Below are positions 28,361 through 36,619 of a stretch of 40,342 bases of DNA, in pieces. The stretch is taken from positions 1 to 40,342 of IMG/VR virus record IMGVR_UViG_3300023174_000325. One strand, written 5' to 3'. Each line of letters begins with the position of its first letter. Within the stretch, counting starts at the first letter, position 1. The notes beneath the pieces are model-generated. The model was not told the DNA's origin, did no database searches, and saw nothing but the letters and a program-made list of their open reading frames with translations. The DNA comes from a virus. A program made the translations under genes and the position numbers.

Positions 28361-29899
28361 ATGGCAAACCCAACACCTAAACCAACACCCGCAGCATCAT
28401 CATCATATGGTCCTGCCGTTGCTGGCAATAACGCCATTAAACCTACTCCTAAAGCAACAGTAAAACCTAAGCCAACTGCTTCTACTGCATCTAAACCACA
28501 GGCTCCAGGAACAGGTAATACTAACCCTATTGCTGAAATCCCTAAAGGTATTCAGTCAGACTATAGTGCGTTTACTAATGGTTCTATTGTTCTTAATAGT
28601 GGTGGTAGTTCGGGTGGAGTTCAAACAGAACCATATGTATCTGCAGTACCAACTACTAGCAATACACAACCTAAGGCTCTTGTAGTTCTACCGCATTTTG
28701 ATGCGGGTGGCACACAAACTGGTTTTACTGTAACTGATATTGATTCAGAAGTAGATAAGATTCTTGGCGCACTTCCACGTGCAAACATTGATTTTTATAA
28801 ACAACAGTTACGTGCTTATTATCCAAATGCCGCTGCTTATAAAACTTCTATAACTGCTGGTCCTATGACCGATAAAGACCTTGGTTTCCAACAGGCAATC
28901 AAGAAAGCATTGATGGCTGCATCTGTAGATAACTACAATACAGGTAAGCAGATAGCAGAACAAGTTGCTAAAGGTGGTACAGCCACTGCAAAAATGTATG
29001 GCTTTGAATCATTTGTAGCCTCACGTATTCAAGCACCTAGTTCTACTAGTGCATCAGACCGCAGCAGTGGACTTACAGTTAAGGCTGACGCATATGCTGA
29101 GTTTGACCGTACAGTAAAGCAGTATGTTGGAGACCCAACACTTGTTAATGAAGTTGCTAAACTTCGTGAAGAATACTGGACACGTTTACACAATCAAGAA
29201 CTTGCTCGTCAATCAACAAGCGTAAGTACAACTGACCCACTGGGTAACCGTACAACTAATACAACAGCCTATGCTCAGATGTCTGAACAAGACCGCCAAG
29301 ACCTTCGCCTTGGGCTTATTGTTAATGGCGCCACTGTTACTGACCCTAAAACTAAGGCTAAGACTGTTATTAGTACTGGTATCAGTCAGACTACATATGA
29401 TGACCTAGAACGCACAGGCGGTCTTATTGGTCAAACTTATTCTAAGTTGCAGTCTACTGCTGCTGATTATGGTATTGAACTAACACATACTGATTTGCTT
29501 AACCGCGCTCGCAAAGCGTTGCTTCCTGGTGGAGTTGCTACTGGCATTAGTACAGCAACAATGGATACTGGTGTTACACAAGAAGCCAATAGCATTAAGC
29601 AAGCAGCCAAGATTAAGTTTGCAAATCTTGCTAGTTATATTGACCAAGGCTTAAAGGTATCTGATATTGCATCTAACTATCAACGTCTTAAAGAATCTGA
29701 GTATGGTCTTGTTAATAACTCGGTAAACATCTACGACAATGATGTACAGAAGGCTCTTAGTGGCGACAAGGTTGCATCTAATAATGATTTTATTCTAGGC
29801 ATTCGTTCTAATCCTGCATGGCGTAAAACACCAAAGGCTAATGAAATGGCTGCAACATTTGTTAATACGTTACTCAAGAGTTGGGGCAAGGTAGGATAA
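28361..29899 (+). CDS. 512-aa virion-associated protein, function unknown
   Basis: An N-terminal Pro/Thr/Lys-rich arm (about residues 1-55, NPTPKPTPAASSSYGPAVAG) precedes a largely helical body (FYKQQLRAYYPNAAAYKTSI; AYAEFDRTVKQYVGDPTLVN). The arm resembles cell-wall or DNA-threading linkers. It sits between the giant protein and the LysM protein, so the three probably form one internal or ejection complex. The stop overlaps the next start (TAATG). No family recognised. Confidence 0.6.
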   Translation: MANPTPKPTPAASSSYGPAVAGNNAIKPTPKATVKPKPTASTASKPQAPGTGNTNPIAEIPKGIQSDYSAFTNGSIVLNSGGSSGGVQTEPYVSAVPTTSNTQPKALVVLPHFDAGGTQTGFTVTDIDSEVDKILGALPRANIDFYKQQLRAYYPNAAAYKTSITAGPMTDKDLGFQQAIKKALMAASVDNYNTGKQIAEQVAKGGTATAKMYGFESFVASRIQAPSSTSASDRSSGLTVKADAYAEFDRTVKQYVGDPTLVNEVAKLREEYWTRLHNQELARQSTSVSTTDPLGNRTTNTTAYAQMSEQDRQDLRLGLIVNGATVTDPKTKAKTVISTGISQTTYDDLERTGGLIGQTYSKLQSTAADYGIELTHTDLLNRARKALLPGGVATGISTATMDTGVTQEANSIKQAAKIKFANLASYIDQGLKVSDIASNYQRLKESEYGLVNNSVNIYDNDVQKALSGDKVASNNDFILGIRSNPAWRKTPKANEMAATFVNTLLKSWGKVG

Positions 29900-31281
29900 T
29901 GGCAGCACCTAAAGCAACGGTAACTGTAGCAAAAGGCGATACCCTTAGCGCAATTGCAAAAGCAAACAATACAACTGTTGCAGCAATTGCTGCTGCTAAC
30001 CCACAAATTACTAACGTAAACAAAATCAGTGTAAATCAAAAGATTACTTTACCTGCAGCAGCATCTAGTAATGCTGCACAAGGTGTTCCTAATGGAGGAT
30101 ATACAACTGGCTCTGGTGTAAATACAAATACACTTGCTGGTATTGCTGCTGCTTCTGCTGCAGCCACACCTAAATCAACATCTTCTGCAAGTACAAGTTC
30201 TGCTACTACAAGTAAGACTACATCTTCTGCTACAACTAGCAAGGCTACTACTTCTTCAACAACTAGCAGTACAGTTAAAACTGTAGTTGGTACATATGAA
30301 GACCCTGTAAGTGGTGACATTTATCAAGTATGGTCTGATGGTACAAAGACTCTTCTTGCTTCTGGAACTAGAGAAGAAGATGCAGCAGCCGCTGCTAATA
30401 AAGCGGCATATGATGCGCAGCAAGCAGCGCTATCAAAGCAAGCACAAGAGCAGGCTGACAAACGTGATGCATTTGCGCTTATCCAAGACACTATGCGTGC
30501 TTATGGGTTTACTGATACTGAGTTATCGGAACTATCTGGTTTTATTGAAAAGTCAATCATTGACCCAAATGTGGGTCCAAACCAAGCAATTCTTAATATG
30601 AGAAACCTTGCAGTTTATCAAGGCAGATTTGTTGGTAATAAAACTCGTTTAGATAAAGGACTCAATGCGCTATCTGAGGCTGATTATCTTCAGCAAGAAA
30701 AAGATTACGGTCAGTACTTCCAGCAGTATGGTGTTGCAAATCTCGCAACGCGTTCGCAAATGGCTACTATGATTGGTAATGATATATCACCAACTGAGGC
30801 TAAGACTCGTATTGGATTAGCGGTTGACCGTGTTAAGAACTCTGACCCTCAAGTTATGGCACAGTTAAAGACATACTACCCAACACTTACTGATGCTGAT
30901 TTAGTTACATACTTCTTAAAGCCAGAGCAAGTACTTCCAGAATTGCAGAAGAAAGTTACTGCATCTGAGATTGGTGCTGCTGCTGTTGGACAGAACCTTG
31001 CTACAACTAATGCACTTGACTTGGCTAACTATGGTGTTGACCGCGCAACTGCACTTGCTGGTTATTCAGATATTAAAAGCGTATTGCCTATATCTGGAAA
31101 ACTTAGTGACATCTATGGTGAAGCAAATATTAAATATGACCAAACAGCGGCTGAGTCTGAGTTCTTTAAGCAGAACCAAGATGCTGCTGAAAAGCGTAGA
31201 CGTTTGAAGTCAATGGAACGTGCATCATTTACTGGTGCTACATCAGCAAACTTGAGCAGAACCCAACAAGGTCAGTTCTAA
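29899..31281 (+). CDS. LysM-domain virion protein
   Basis: 460 aa from ATG 29899 in a TAATG overlap. Residues 6-52 are a LysM domain (VTVAKGDTLSAIAKANNTTV, then IAAANPQITNVNKISVNQ), which binds N-acetylglucosamine chains of peptidoglycan. A Ser/Thr/Ala-rich linker follows (about 60-130). Then comes a short beta segment (GTYEDPVSGDIYQVWSDGTK) and a long helical body of about 280 residues similar in style to the previous gene. The combination suggests a virion protein that contacts the cell wall during entry rather than a lysis enzyme. No catalytic site is visible. Confidence 0.72.
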   Translation: MAAPKATVTVAKGDTLSAIAKANNTTVAAIAAANPQITNVNKISVNQKITLPAAASSNAAQGVPNGGYTTGSGVNTNTLAGIAAASAAATPKSTSSASTSSATTSKTTSSATTSKATTSSTTSSTVKTVVGTYEDPVSGDIYQVWSDGTKTLLASGTREEDAAAAANKAAYDAQQAALSKQAQEQADKRDAFALIQDTMRAYGFTDTELSELSGFIEKSIIDPNVGPNQAILNMRNLAVYQGRFVGNKTRLDKGLNALSEADYLQQEKDYGQYFQQYGVANLATRSQMATMIGNDISPTEAKTRIGLAVDRVKNSDPQVMAQLKTYYPTLTDADLVTYFLKPEQVLPELQKKVTASEIGAAAVGQNLATTNALDLANYGVDRATALAGYSDIKSVLPISGKLSDIYGEANIKYDQTAAESEFFKQNQDAAEKRRRLKSMERASFTGATSANLSRTQQGQF

Positions 31282-31293
31282 AATAATAGATTC

Positions 31294-31365
31294 CTACATG
31301 GACCTACCAGCCCCATGTGGTGTATAAGACTGGGAGTAGAAGCCAGCCTAGTTTCCCCAAACTAG
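31294..31365 (+). promoter_or_regulatory. Two stem-loops in the leader of the scaffold-capsid genes
   Basis: In the 131-base gap before the scaffold gene, CTACATGG (31294-31301) pairs with CCATGTGG (31313-31320), one wobble included. CTAGTTT (31348-31354) pairs with AAACTAG (31359-31365) around CCCC. A TGTATAAG stretch (31321-31328) between them could be an extended -10 element, but no -35 match is seen. The gap is unusual in an otherwise packed operon, so extra control of the capsid genes is likely. Confidence 0.5.
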
Positions 31366-31412
31366 AACTGTGGTCTGCGATTCAACTAATGAAATATGGG
31401 AGGACGGTTGCT

Positions 31413-31895
31413 ATGACCAACCAATACTGGGACGAAGAAGAAGATGAAGTAGATAACACTTCAATGAGCAACGATTCAGATGCAATGAAGCAATTGCGTA
31501 AAGCAAAGCGAGCAGATGAAAAGCGCATTAAAGAACTATCTGAAAAACTAGAAGCCTTTGATAAGGCTCAACGTGAAACTGTCATCAAGAAAGTCCTAGA
31601 ACTTAAAGGCGTAAGTCCAAAGGCTGCACGTCTGATTGTCCGTGAACTAGAAGGCGATATAACAGAAGACTCAGTTTCTAACTGGGTTGATGATAACGCT
31701 GACATGTTTGGACTTCAGGTGCAGGAACAGCAAACGCCTGAACAAACACTGGACCGTGCTGCATTACGTCAGCAGGACATTGTAACTCAGGCTGCTATTA
31801 CGCCTGACCGCTCACAAGATACATTGCTTAAACTTAATAATGCTGCTAGTGCAGAAGAGATTATTGCAATGATTCAATCGGGCGATTTTAACTAA
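31413..31895 (+). CDS. Scaffold protein candidate
   Basis: 160 aa from the ATG at 31413, with GGGAGGAC upstream. The longer frame to 31317 would read through two hairpins. Very acidic N-terminus (DEEEDEVDNTSMSNDSDAMK), then a coiled coil (RADEKRIKELSEKLEAFDKA), a central helical domain (KKVLELKGVSPKAARLIVRE) and a C-terminal helix (NNAASAEEIIAMIQSGDFN). Length, charge, coiled coil and position directly before the major capsid gene are those of head scaffolds. It should guide capsid assembly and then leave. Confidence 0.78.
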   Translation: MTNQYWDEEEDEVDNTSMSNDSDAMKQLRKAKRADEKRIKELSEKLEAFDKAQRETVIKKVLELKGVSPKAARLIVRELEGDITEDSVSNWVDDNADMFGLQVQEQQTPEQTLDRAALRQQDIVTQAAITPDRSQDTLLKLNNAASAEEIIAMIQSGDFN

Positions 31896-31935
31896 CAACC
31901 AACCGAATCTAACATCCTCATAAGGAGGTGCAAAA

Positions 31936-33102
31936 ATGGCTAATGCATATACAACCACAGGTTCCGCTTCTCTAGGCGGTACAGTTGGTGGTGCTGGTCT
32001 CGTACAAAAGGCGTATGACCGTCTAATCGAGTTCGCACTCCGTGCACAACCACTCATTCGCTCAGTAGCCGATAAGACTCCTGCGCGTCAAAGCATCCCT
32101 GGTTCATCTGTTGTCTTGCAGCGTTACGTAGACCTTACAAAGGTTACTTCAACTCTTACAGAAACAACTGACCCAGATGCTGTAGCAATGGCTACACCAA
32201 CATACACAACCATTACTCTTGCTGAGTATGGTAACGCAGTACTCGTTACACGTGCTTTGGAACTCTTCAGCCTTGCTGACGTAGACCCAGCAGTTGCTAA
32301 CGTAATCGCGTTCAACATGGCAGACTCAATTGATGATGTTGCTCAGACAGTACTTCGCGGCGGAGACAACGTCTTCTATGCTGGTGGACGTACATCAACA
32401 GCAACACTTACATCATCAGACACATTTACTTCAGCACTTGCTCGTAAGACAACTGCTAAGTTGCGTGCTAACAAGGCTATCCCACGTAAGGGTTCACTCT
32501 ACTGGGCTGGTATCCACCCAGAAGTAGCGCACGACCTTCGTGCTGAGACAGGTGTTGGTTCATGGCGTCAGCCACACGAATACCAGTCAAATGATTCAAT
32601 CTGGGCTGGCGAAATTGGTACATACGAAGGTGCATTCTATGTTGAATCACCACGTCTGTATAACGACACAGTAGGTGCTGCTAAGTCAACATCTACAACA
32701 ACAACAACTGCTTCAGGTGCAACAGGACAAGCAGTGCTTGCTCTTACATCTACTTCAGGCATTCTTGTTGGTGACCTTGTTGCAGGAACTAACATTCCTA
32801 CAGGTGCAAACGTAATTGCAGTTGGAACTGGTACAGCAACACTTGACCAGAACATCACAACACAGGTTACATCTGGTGCGTCTATCACCTTCACACACGA
32901 AACACGTACATTCAACACCTACTTCTGTGGACAGCAAGCACTTGCTGAAGCAGTAGCAGAAGAACCACACGTTGTTATCGGACCAGTCGTTGACAAGTTG
33001 ATGCGTCACCGTCCACTCGGATGGTACGGCGTACTTGGCTTCTCACGCTACCGTGAAGAAGCGCTTTACCGCGTTGAGACTTCATCTTCAATCAACTACT
33101 AA
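31936..33102 (+). CDS. Major capsid protein (N4-gp56-like, HK97 fold) with inserted beta domain
   Basis: 388 aa. TAAGGAGGTG before the ATG is the strongest ribosome site of the window, fitting the most abundant protein. Family pattern: AYDRLIEFALRAQPLIRSVA, GSSVVLQRYVDLTKV, TYTTITLAEYGNAVLVTRAL, then SLYWAGIHPEVAHDLRAE and the end segment GWYGVLGFSRYREEALYRVE. Residues about 250-321 (nt 32683-32898) are a Ser/Thr-rich insertion with a beta pattern (GILVGDLVAGTNIPTGANVI) that probably stands out on the capsid surface. Confidence 0.88.
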   Translation: MANAYTTTGSASLGGTVGGAGLVQKAYDRLIEFALRAQPLIRSVADKTPARQSIPGSSVVLQRYVDLTKVTSTLTETTDPDAVAMATPTYTTITLAEYGNAVLVTRALELFSLADVDPAVANVIAFNMADSIDDVAQTVLRGGDNVFYAGGRTSTATLTSSDTFTSALARKTTAKLRANKAIPRKGSLYWAGIHPEVAHDLRAETGVGSWRQPHEYQSNDSIWAGEIGTYEGAFYVESPRLYNDTVGAAKSTSTTTTTASGATGQAVLALTSTSGILVGDLVAGTNIPTGANVIAVGTGTATLDQNITTQVTSGASITFTHETRTFNTYFCGQQALAEAVAEEPHVVIGPVVDKLMRHRPLGWYGVLGFSRYREEALYRVETSSSINY

Positions 33103-33109
33103 TAGTTAA

Positions 33110-33160
33110 TTGACGGCAGTGCAGGGGTTGCATGTGCGCCCCTGCATTGCAGTAAGTCAA
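33110..33160 (+). promoter_or_regulatory. Very stable stem-loop after the major capsid gene
   Basis: GCAGTGCAGGGG (33116-33127) pairs with CCCCTGCATTGC (33139-33150): 12 base pairs with one wobble and an 11-base loop. An outer TTGAC/GTCAA stem (33110-33114 and 33156-33160) extends it. No T-tract follows and the next gene's AAGGAG is 3 bases away, so it is not a classical terminator. A 3' stabiliser or partial stop that keeps capsid mRNA in excess is plausible. Confidence 0.65.
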
Positions 33161-33172
33161 CTAAGGAGACTA

Positions 33173-33433
33173 ATGACTAAGTATTACCTAACACCACCAG
33201 TGGTGGAGTACGGACCAGCAGGCGGAGGACGTTTGTTTATTCGTTATCGTCTGAACCGTGGCGAGAGCCTTATGCGTAATAACGGAGTCTGGACTCAAAC
33301 AGCATTTCCTACGGAAGATGTAATCAAAGCCGCTGAATTATTTTATTTAGGTGGACGTGATTATGAGATTCCTCAAAGTGTATACACAGAACTAATCAAT
33401 CAAGGGTTTGGGGCAAACGTAAGGGCGGTTTAA
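33173..33433 (+). CDS. 86-aa protein after the capsid gene
   Basis: Start at 33173, with AAGGAG five bases upstream; the longer frame runs through the hairpin. Strand-rich first half (YYLTPPVVEYGPAGGGRLFI, RYRLNRGESLMRNNGVWT) and a helical second half (EDVIKAAELFYLGGRDYEIP). Position suggests a head-completion or connector protein, but no motif proves it. The stop overlaps the next start. Confidence 0.65.
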   Translation: MTKYYLTPPVVEYGPAGGGRLFIRYRLNRGESLMRNNGVWTQTAFPTEDVIKAAELFYLGGRDYEIPQSVYTELINQGFGANVRAV

Positions 33434-33876
33434 TGGAGCACCAACATGTAAGCAAGGTGCTTGAATGGGGATTCAGCGCAGACCATAATTTTACAGCAAG
33501 CCTTTGGGGTTGCACATTATGTGATGTAACAGCAGATAAACCATTTGAGTATGAAGATATTTTTATTGACCACACAATATGTAGTGATGATTGCTTTGGT
33601 TGTAAAGCCAAAGGATTACAACTAGCAACAGGTGATGCAGCAGGCAACATTGTTGCTAGTGGTACTACTCAGAAAAAATGGGATAGTGAATTAAATTTCT
33701 ACAAGCAAGCAAGAGCACAAGGCGTTCAGCCTGAAGGCACATCTCGTAAGTCTGTAGAGAAAGCGTTAGAAGCCTCAGAGGTTTTAAACAAACCTTATGA
33801 CGGTGGCAAGATGCCAAAGGCACAAGACATCAACAAAGAAGTCGTGTCCGTAATGAAAGAGATAGGAAAAATATAA
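33433..33876 (+). CDS. 147-aa zinc-binding-type head-region protein
   Basis: Metal-type residues are grouped in the first half: WGCTLCDVT (about 26-34), DHTICSDDCFGCKAKG (about 46-61), with a His nearby. The second half is helical and charged (EKALEASEVLNKPYDGGKMP). It may bind zinc through four or five Cys. It lies between the capsid and the Lys-rich mini-protein cluster. No family recognised. Confidence 0.65.
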   Translation: MEHQHVSKVLEWGFSADHNFTASLWGCTLCDVTADKPFEYEDIFIDHTICSDDCFGCKAKGLQLATGDAAGNIVASGTTQKKWDSELNFYKQARAQGVQPEGTSRKSVEKALEASEVLNKPYDGGKMPKAQDINKEVVSVMKEIGKI

Positions 33877-34073
33877 TGGCTGCAATGAAACCAATGTCTA
33901 GCAAAGCGGACATGAAGCAAGATGCAAAGATGATGAAGGGCATGAAGCCTGCTCAGAAGTCTGCATTTAAAAAGGCTGATGTCAAGATGGATAAGAAAAA
34001 GCCAACGGCTAAGGCTGACATGAAGATGGATATGGCTCTTCGCAATCGTATTATGAAGAAAAAAGGTAAGTAA
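33876..34073 (+). CDS. Lys/Met-rich 65-aa basic protein
   Basis: About a third Lys, a sixth Met, no aromatic except one Phe (AAMKPMSSKADMKQDAKMMK; MDKKKPTAKADMKMDMALRN). It is the first in a cluster of small basic proteins between the capsid and connector genes. Such composition suggests a nucleic-acid-binding or disordered protein packaged in the head. TAATG overlap with the previous gene. Confidence 0.6.
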   Translation: MAAMKPMSSKADMKQDAKMMKGMKPAQKSAFKKADVKMDKKKPTAKADMKMDMALRNRIMKKKGK

Positions 34074-34075
34074 TT

Positions 34076-34261
34076 ATGTGTACACAATGTGGATGCATGG
34101 ACCGTCCAGTAACAATTGACGCACCAGTGCGTACAAACACCAAGCATGTTGCTCCTTCTTACACAGGTGCATCAAAGGTTGGTGGGCAGGAGTTGCATAA
34201 CTCTGATGCCTCAGTAATCAAAGGCTGGAACATCCCAGCACCATACGGAAAAGGAAAGTAA
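34076..34261 (+). CDS. 61-aa protein with N-terminal Cys cluster
   Basis: Starts MCTQCGCMDRPVTIDAPVRT; three Cys in the first seven residues (CTQCGC) may bind metal. The rest is Pro/Gly-rich and ends in a basic NIPAPYGKGK. It follows the Lys/Met-rich gene with two bases between. Function unknown. Confidence 0.6.
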   Translation: MCTQCGCMDRPVTIDAPVRTNTKHVAPSYTGASKVGGQELHNSDASVIKGWNIPAPYGKGK

Positions 34262-34263
34262 CA

Positions 34264-34497
34264 ATGGCTAACGAATATATGAATAGCAACGTAACTGGTG
34301 CAGGACTCGTTGTTCCTGCAAAGGTACGCAAGGCTGCAACAGACAAGTCATCTGTCAACAAAGATTTTGGTGGCGGAGTTGGACCAGGACAAGCACCTAT
34401 GTCAGCACCACGCTCAGGCGGAGGAACTGCTAGTGGACCAGCAACAGTCATCCAGGGCATTTACACACAGCCTTCTGGTGGCGGACGAAAGATTTAA
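34264..34497 (+). CDS. 77-aa Gly/Pro-rich small virion-region protein
   Basis: A basic first third (GLVVPAKVRKAATDKSSVNK) and then a Gly/Pro-rich flexible part (DFGGGVGPGQAPMSAPRSGG). It looks disordered. AAGGAAAG precedes the ATG. It belongs by style to the basic mini-protein cluster. Function unknown. Confidence 0.58.
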   Translation: MANEYMNSNVTGAGLVVPAKVRKAATDKSSVNKDFGGGVGPGQAPMSAPRSGGGTASGPATVIQGIYTQPSGGGRKI

Positions 34498-34499
34498 TC

Positions 34500-34796
34500 A
34501 TGGCGGGTACACGTAACTCCGCTGAAGACCGTTCAAATATGAACTCAATCTACAAGCCTATTGCTGGCTATGTAGGTAATGTAGTTAAAGAATATCGTCA
34601 ATGGAATAACCAAACTAATGCTCCTGCCCGTGGTCCAGCCACAGGGCAGTTCTATGGTGCGTTACTTCAGGGTCGCCGTTATGACGATAAAACTGGTAAT
34701 CAAATTAAAAAACCAGAAATTAAAAAGTCAAATCTTGATTCAAACCCAATGGGCATTAAGAAGATGGACCTTGACAAGAAAGCAAAGAAAAAGTAA
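34500..34796 (+). CDS. 98-aa basic protein of the head cluster
   Basis: The first 60 residues look folded (NSIYKPIAGYVGNVVKEYRQ; RGPATGQFYGALLQGRRYDD), and the end is a Lys-rich tail (KKPEIKKSNLDSNPMGIKKM, then DLDKKAKKK). The tail resembles those of neighbouring genes, so a common nucleic-acid or capsid-interior role is plausible. Function unknown. Confidence 0.6.
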   Translation: MAGTRNSAEDRSNMNSIYKPIAGYVGNVVKEYRQWNNQTNAPARGPATGQFYGALLQGRRYDDKTGNQIKKPEIKKSNLDSNPMGIKKMDLDKKAKKK

Positions 34797-34958
34797 ATGG
34801 CTAAAGGCATGGGCTTTAAAGCCGCTCAGAAATCTATTGCTAAAAAGTCAGGTGTATCTATGAAATCTGCTGGAGCAATCCTTGCATCATCTACACGCAA
34901 GGCAAGCCCAGCAGCAAAGAAAGCAAACCCTAATTTAAAAAAGGTTAAAGGAAAGTAA
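34797..34958 (+). CDS. 53-aa Lys/Ala-rich basic protein
   Basis: Begins AKGMGFKAAQKSIAKKSGVS and ends PNLKKVKGK. It has no acidic residue at all and about 14 basic ones. Ala/Lys/Ser composition recalls histone-H1 tails. Too short for most callers, but it exactly fills the gap between two genes with the same TAAATG junctions. Probably binds DNA in the head; not proven. Confidence 0.58.
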   Translation: MAKGMGFKAAQKSIAKKSGVSMKSAGAILASSTRKASPAAKKANPNLKKVKGK

Positions 34959-35222
34959 ATGGCTAAATCACCAGCATGGCAACGTAAAGAAGGACAGAAC
35001 CCTAACGGCGGTCTTAATGCAAAAGGTCGTGCTAGTGCCAAAGCCCAGGGCAGTAATCTCAAGCCACCAGTAAAATCAGCAGAAGCAAAAAAATCTCCTG
35101 CAGCAGCAGCACGTAGAAAATCATATTGTGCTAGGTCAGCGGGTCAAGCAAAGATGTTTCCTAAGGCTGCTAAAGACCCTAACAGTAGATTAAATAAAGC
35201 AAGAAGGGCTTGGGATTGCTAA
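34959..35222 (+). CDS. DUF6321-like basic protein
   Basis: 87 aa. The start AKSPAWQRKEGQNPNGGLNA with KGRASAKAQGSNLKPPVK matches a motif I know from small basic phage and virus proteins (DUF6321 type). The C-terminal half has YCARSAGQAKMFPKAAKD and a closing RRAWDC. The basic charge and the conserved Trp and Gly points suggest a structured nucleic-acid-binding protein. It ends in a TAATG overlap with the next gene. Confidence 0.68.
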   Translation: MAKSPAWQRKEGQNPNGGLNAKGRASAKAQGSNLKPPVKSAEAKKSPAAAARRKSYCARSAGQAKMFPKAAKDPNSRLNKARRAWDC

Positions 35223-35383
35223 TGCCTGCAAAAAAAGTTTGGGATACACCTAATCCAAAAAAAAAATCAACACCACTAACACCTGCTGCTAAAGCATCAG
35301 CCAAGGCTGCTGCTAAAAAGGCTGGCAGAAAATATCCTAATCTTGTAGACAATATGAGAGCAGCGCAAAAGAAGGGTAAGTAA
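35222..35383 (+). CDS. 53-aa Lys/Ala-rich basic protein
   Basis: Starts in the previous stop. Sequence opens PAKKVWDTPNPKKKSTPLTP, then AAKASAKAAAKKAGRKYPNL, ending RAAQKKGK. The central Ala/Lys run is the type found in eukaryotic H1 and bacterial nucleoid proteins. A run of ten A (35259-35268) lies in its 5' part. It overlaps the next gene by the TAATG join. Confidence 0.58.
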   Translation: MPAKKVWDTPNPKKKSTPLTPAAKASAKAAAKKAGRKYPNLVDNMRAAQKKGK

Positions 35384-35715
35384 TGACCACATACGGCACG
35401 GCTAGATATAACGGCACTACATACACATTGTATGGTCGTCCAGGTTCTACTCTTCGTGATGAAATTAATCGTCTTGCTAATGGCGGGGAGTACCCACCAT
35501 ATACAGCATACCAAGATGAAGATGGCGCAGTTAATGACTGGGCTGGTACGCCCAACGGTACACCTATGTCATCTGCTCTTAATCTTAAAGCAGACCCTAA
35601 CCGTAAGTATCCGCAATACAAAGGTAACAATGCTGTTGCGTCAGAACTTGCTGGGATTACAGACCCAGCCAAATACCTAGAGATTGTTACGGCTCTCAGA
35701 TTGATTGCATCCTAA
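35383..35715 (+). CDS. 110-aa protein next to the connector gene
   Basis: Strand-rich, beginning TTYGTARYNGTTYTLYGRPG, with an acidic middle (AYQDEDGAVNDWAGTPNG) and a helical end (PAKYLEIVTALRLIAS). It may be a head-completion or connector-associated protein. No family recognised. The stop overlaps the next start. Confidence 0.62.
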   Translation: MTTYGTARYNGTTYTLYGRPGSTLRDEINRLANGGEYPPYTAYQDEDGAVNDWAGTPNGTPMSSALNLKADPNRKYPQYKGNNAVASELAGITDPAKYLEIVTALRLIAS

Positions 35716-36611
35716 TGGCAACTACATTTCAAAATCTTATTGATGACGTACAGTTAGACCTTGCAGGTTTTACGTACCGTCAAGACCGTGTTACTTATAT
35801 TACTGCTGCTATCACAGCAACTGACCTTACAATTAAAGTCTCATCTACTGAAAACATTGGTAAAGGTATTGTTGAAATTGATGACGAGATGATGTGGGTA
35901 GACTCATATGACCGTCAATCAAACACAATTACTATTGCACCATTTGGTCGTGGCTATAACGCCACTACTGCAGCAACACATGCGGTAAATGCAAAGATGA
36001 CTATTGCACCTACGTATCCACGTCAGGCTGTTAAGCGTGCAATTAACGATACAATTAATGCTGTATACCCAAAGGTATTTGGTATTGGCTCTACTACCGC
36101 TTCATTCCTTGCAAGCCGTACTACATATTCGCTGCCATCAAATGCTATTCAAATTCTTTCAATGGCTTGGCAATCAGTTGGACCAACAAAAGAATGGCTA
36201 CCTATCCGTCAATGGCGTTGGGACCCTATTGCTAACACAACCGCTTTTACTACTGGCAAAACCGTATCAATTTATGACAACGTCCTTCCTGGACGTACTA
36301 TCCAAATTGTATACGCAGCCCTACCCGTAAACTTTACTAACCTTACAGATGACATGGAAACAACAACATTGTTGCCTTCATCTATGCGAGACGTTCTTGT
36401 TTATGGCGCAGCATGGCGTCTATCTTCATACATAGACCCAGCGCGTATTTCTATTTCATCACCACAATCAGATGAGATTGATGCTAAGCGTCCATATGGA
36501 ACTGGCTCAAATGTAACAAAGCAATTGCAAACGCTTTACATGATGCGTCTTGAAGAAGAATCATTAAAGCAAAAACTTCAGTACCCAACCCGCGTCCACT
36601 ACAGCCGATAG
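35715..36611 (+). CDS. Head-tail connector-like protein
   Basis: 298 aa. A beta domain near residues 18-95 (TDLTIKVSSTENIGKGIVEI, then DDEMMWVDSYDRQSNTITIA, FGRGYNATTAATHAVNAKM) is inserted in a helical frame. The helices are TFQNLIDDVQLDLAGFTYRQ and RQAVKRAINDTINAVYPKVF. The C-terminal part (about 190-298) has strands and closing helices. Helix-strand order and location just before the fibre genes fit a gp11/tail tubular protein A-type adaptor joining the portal to the nozzle. Inference only; no single decisive motif. Confidence 0.6.
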   Translation: MATTFQNLIDDVQLDLAGFTYRQDRVTYITAAITATDLTIKVSSTENIGKGIVEIDDEMMWVDSYDRQSNTITIAPFGRGYNATTAATHAVNAKMTIAPTYPRQAVKRAINDTINAVYPKVFGIGSTTASFLASRTTYSLPSNAIQILSMAWQSVGPTKEWLPIRQWRWDPIANTTAFTTGKTVSIYDNVLPGRTIQIVYAALPVNFTNLTDDMETTTLLPSSMRDVLVYGAAWRLSSYIDPARISISSPQSDEIDAKRPYGTGSNVTKQLQTLYMMRLEEESLKQKLQYPTRVHYSR

Positions 36612-36619
36612 GTAAATAG

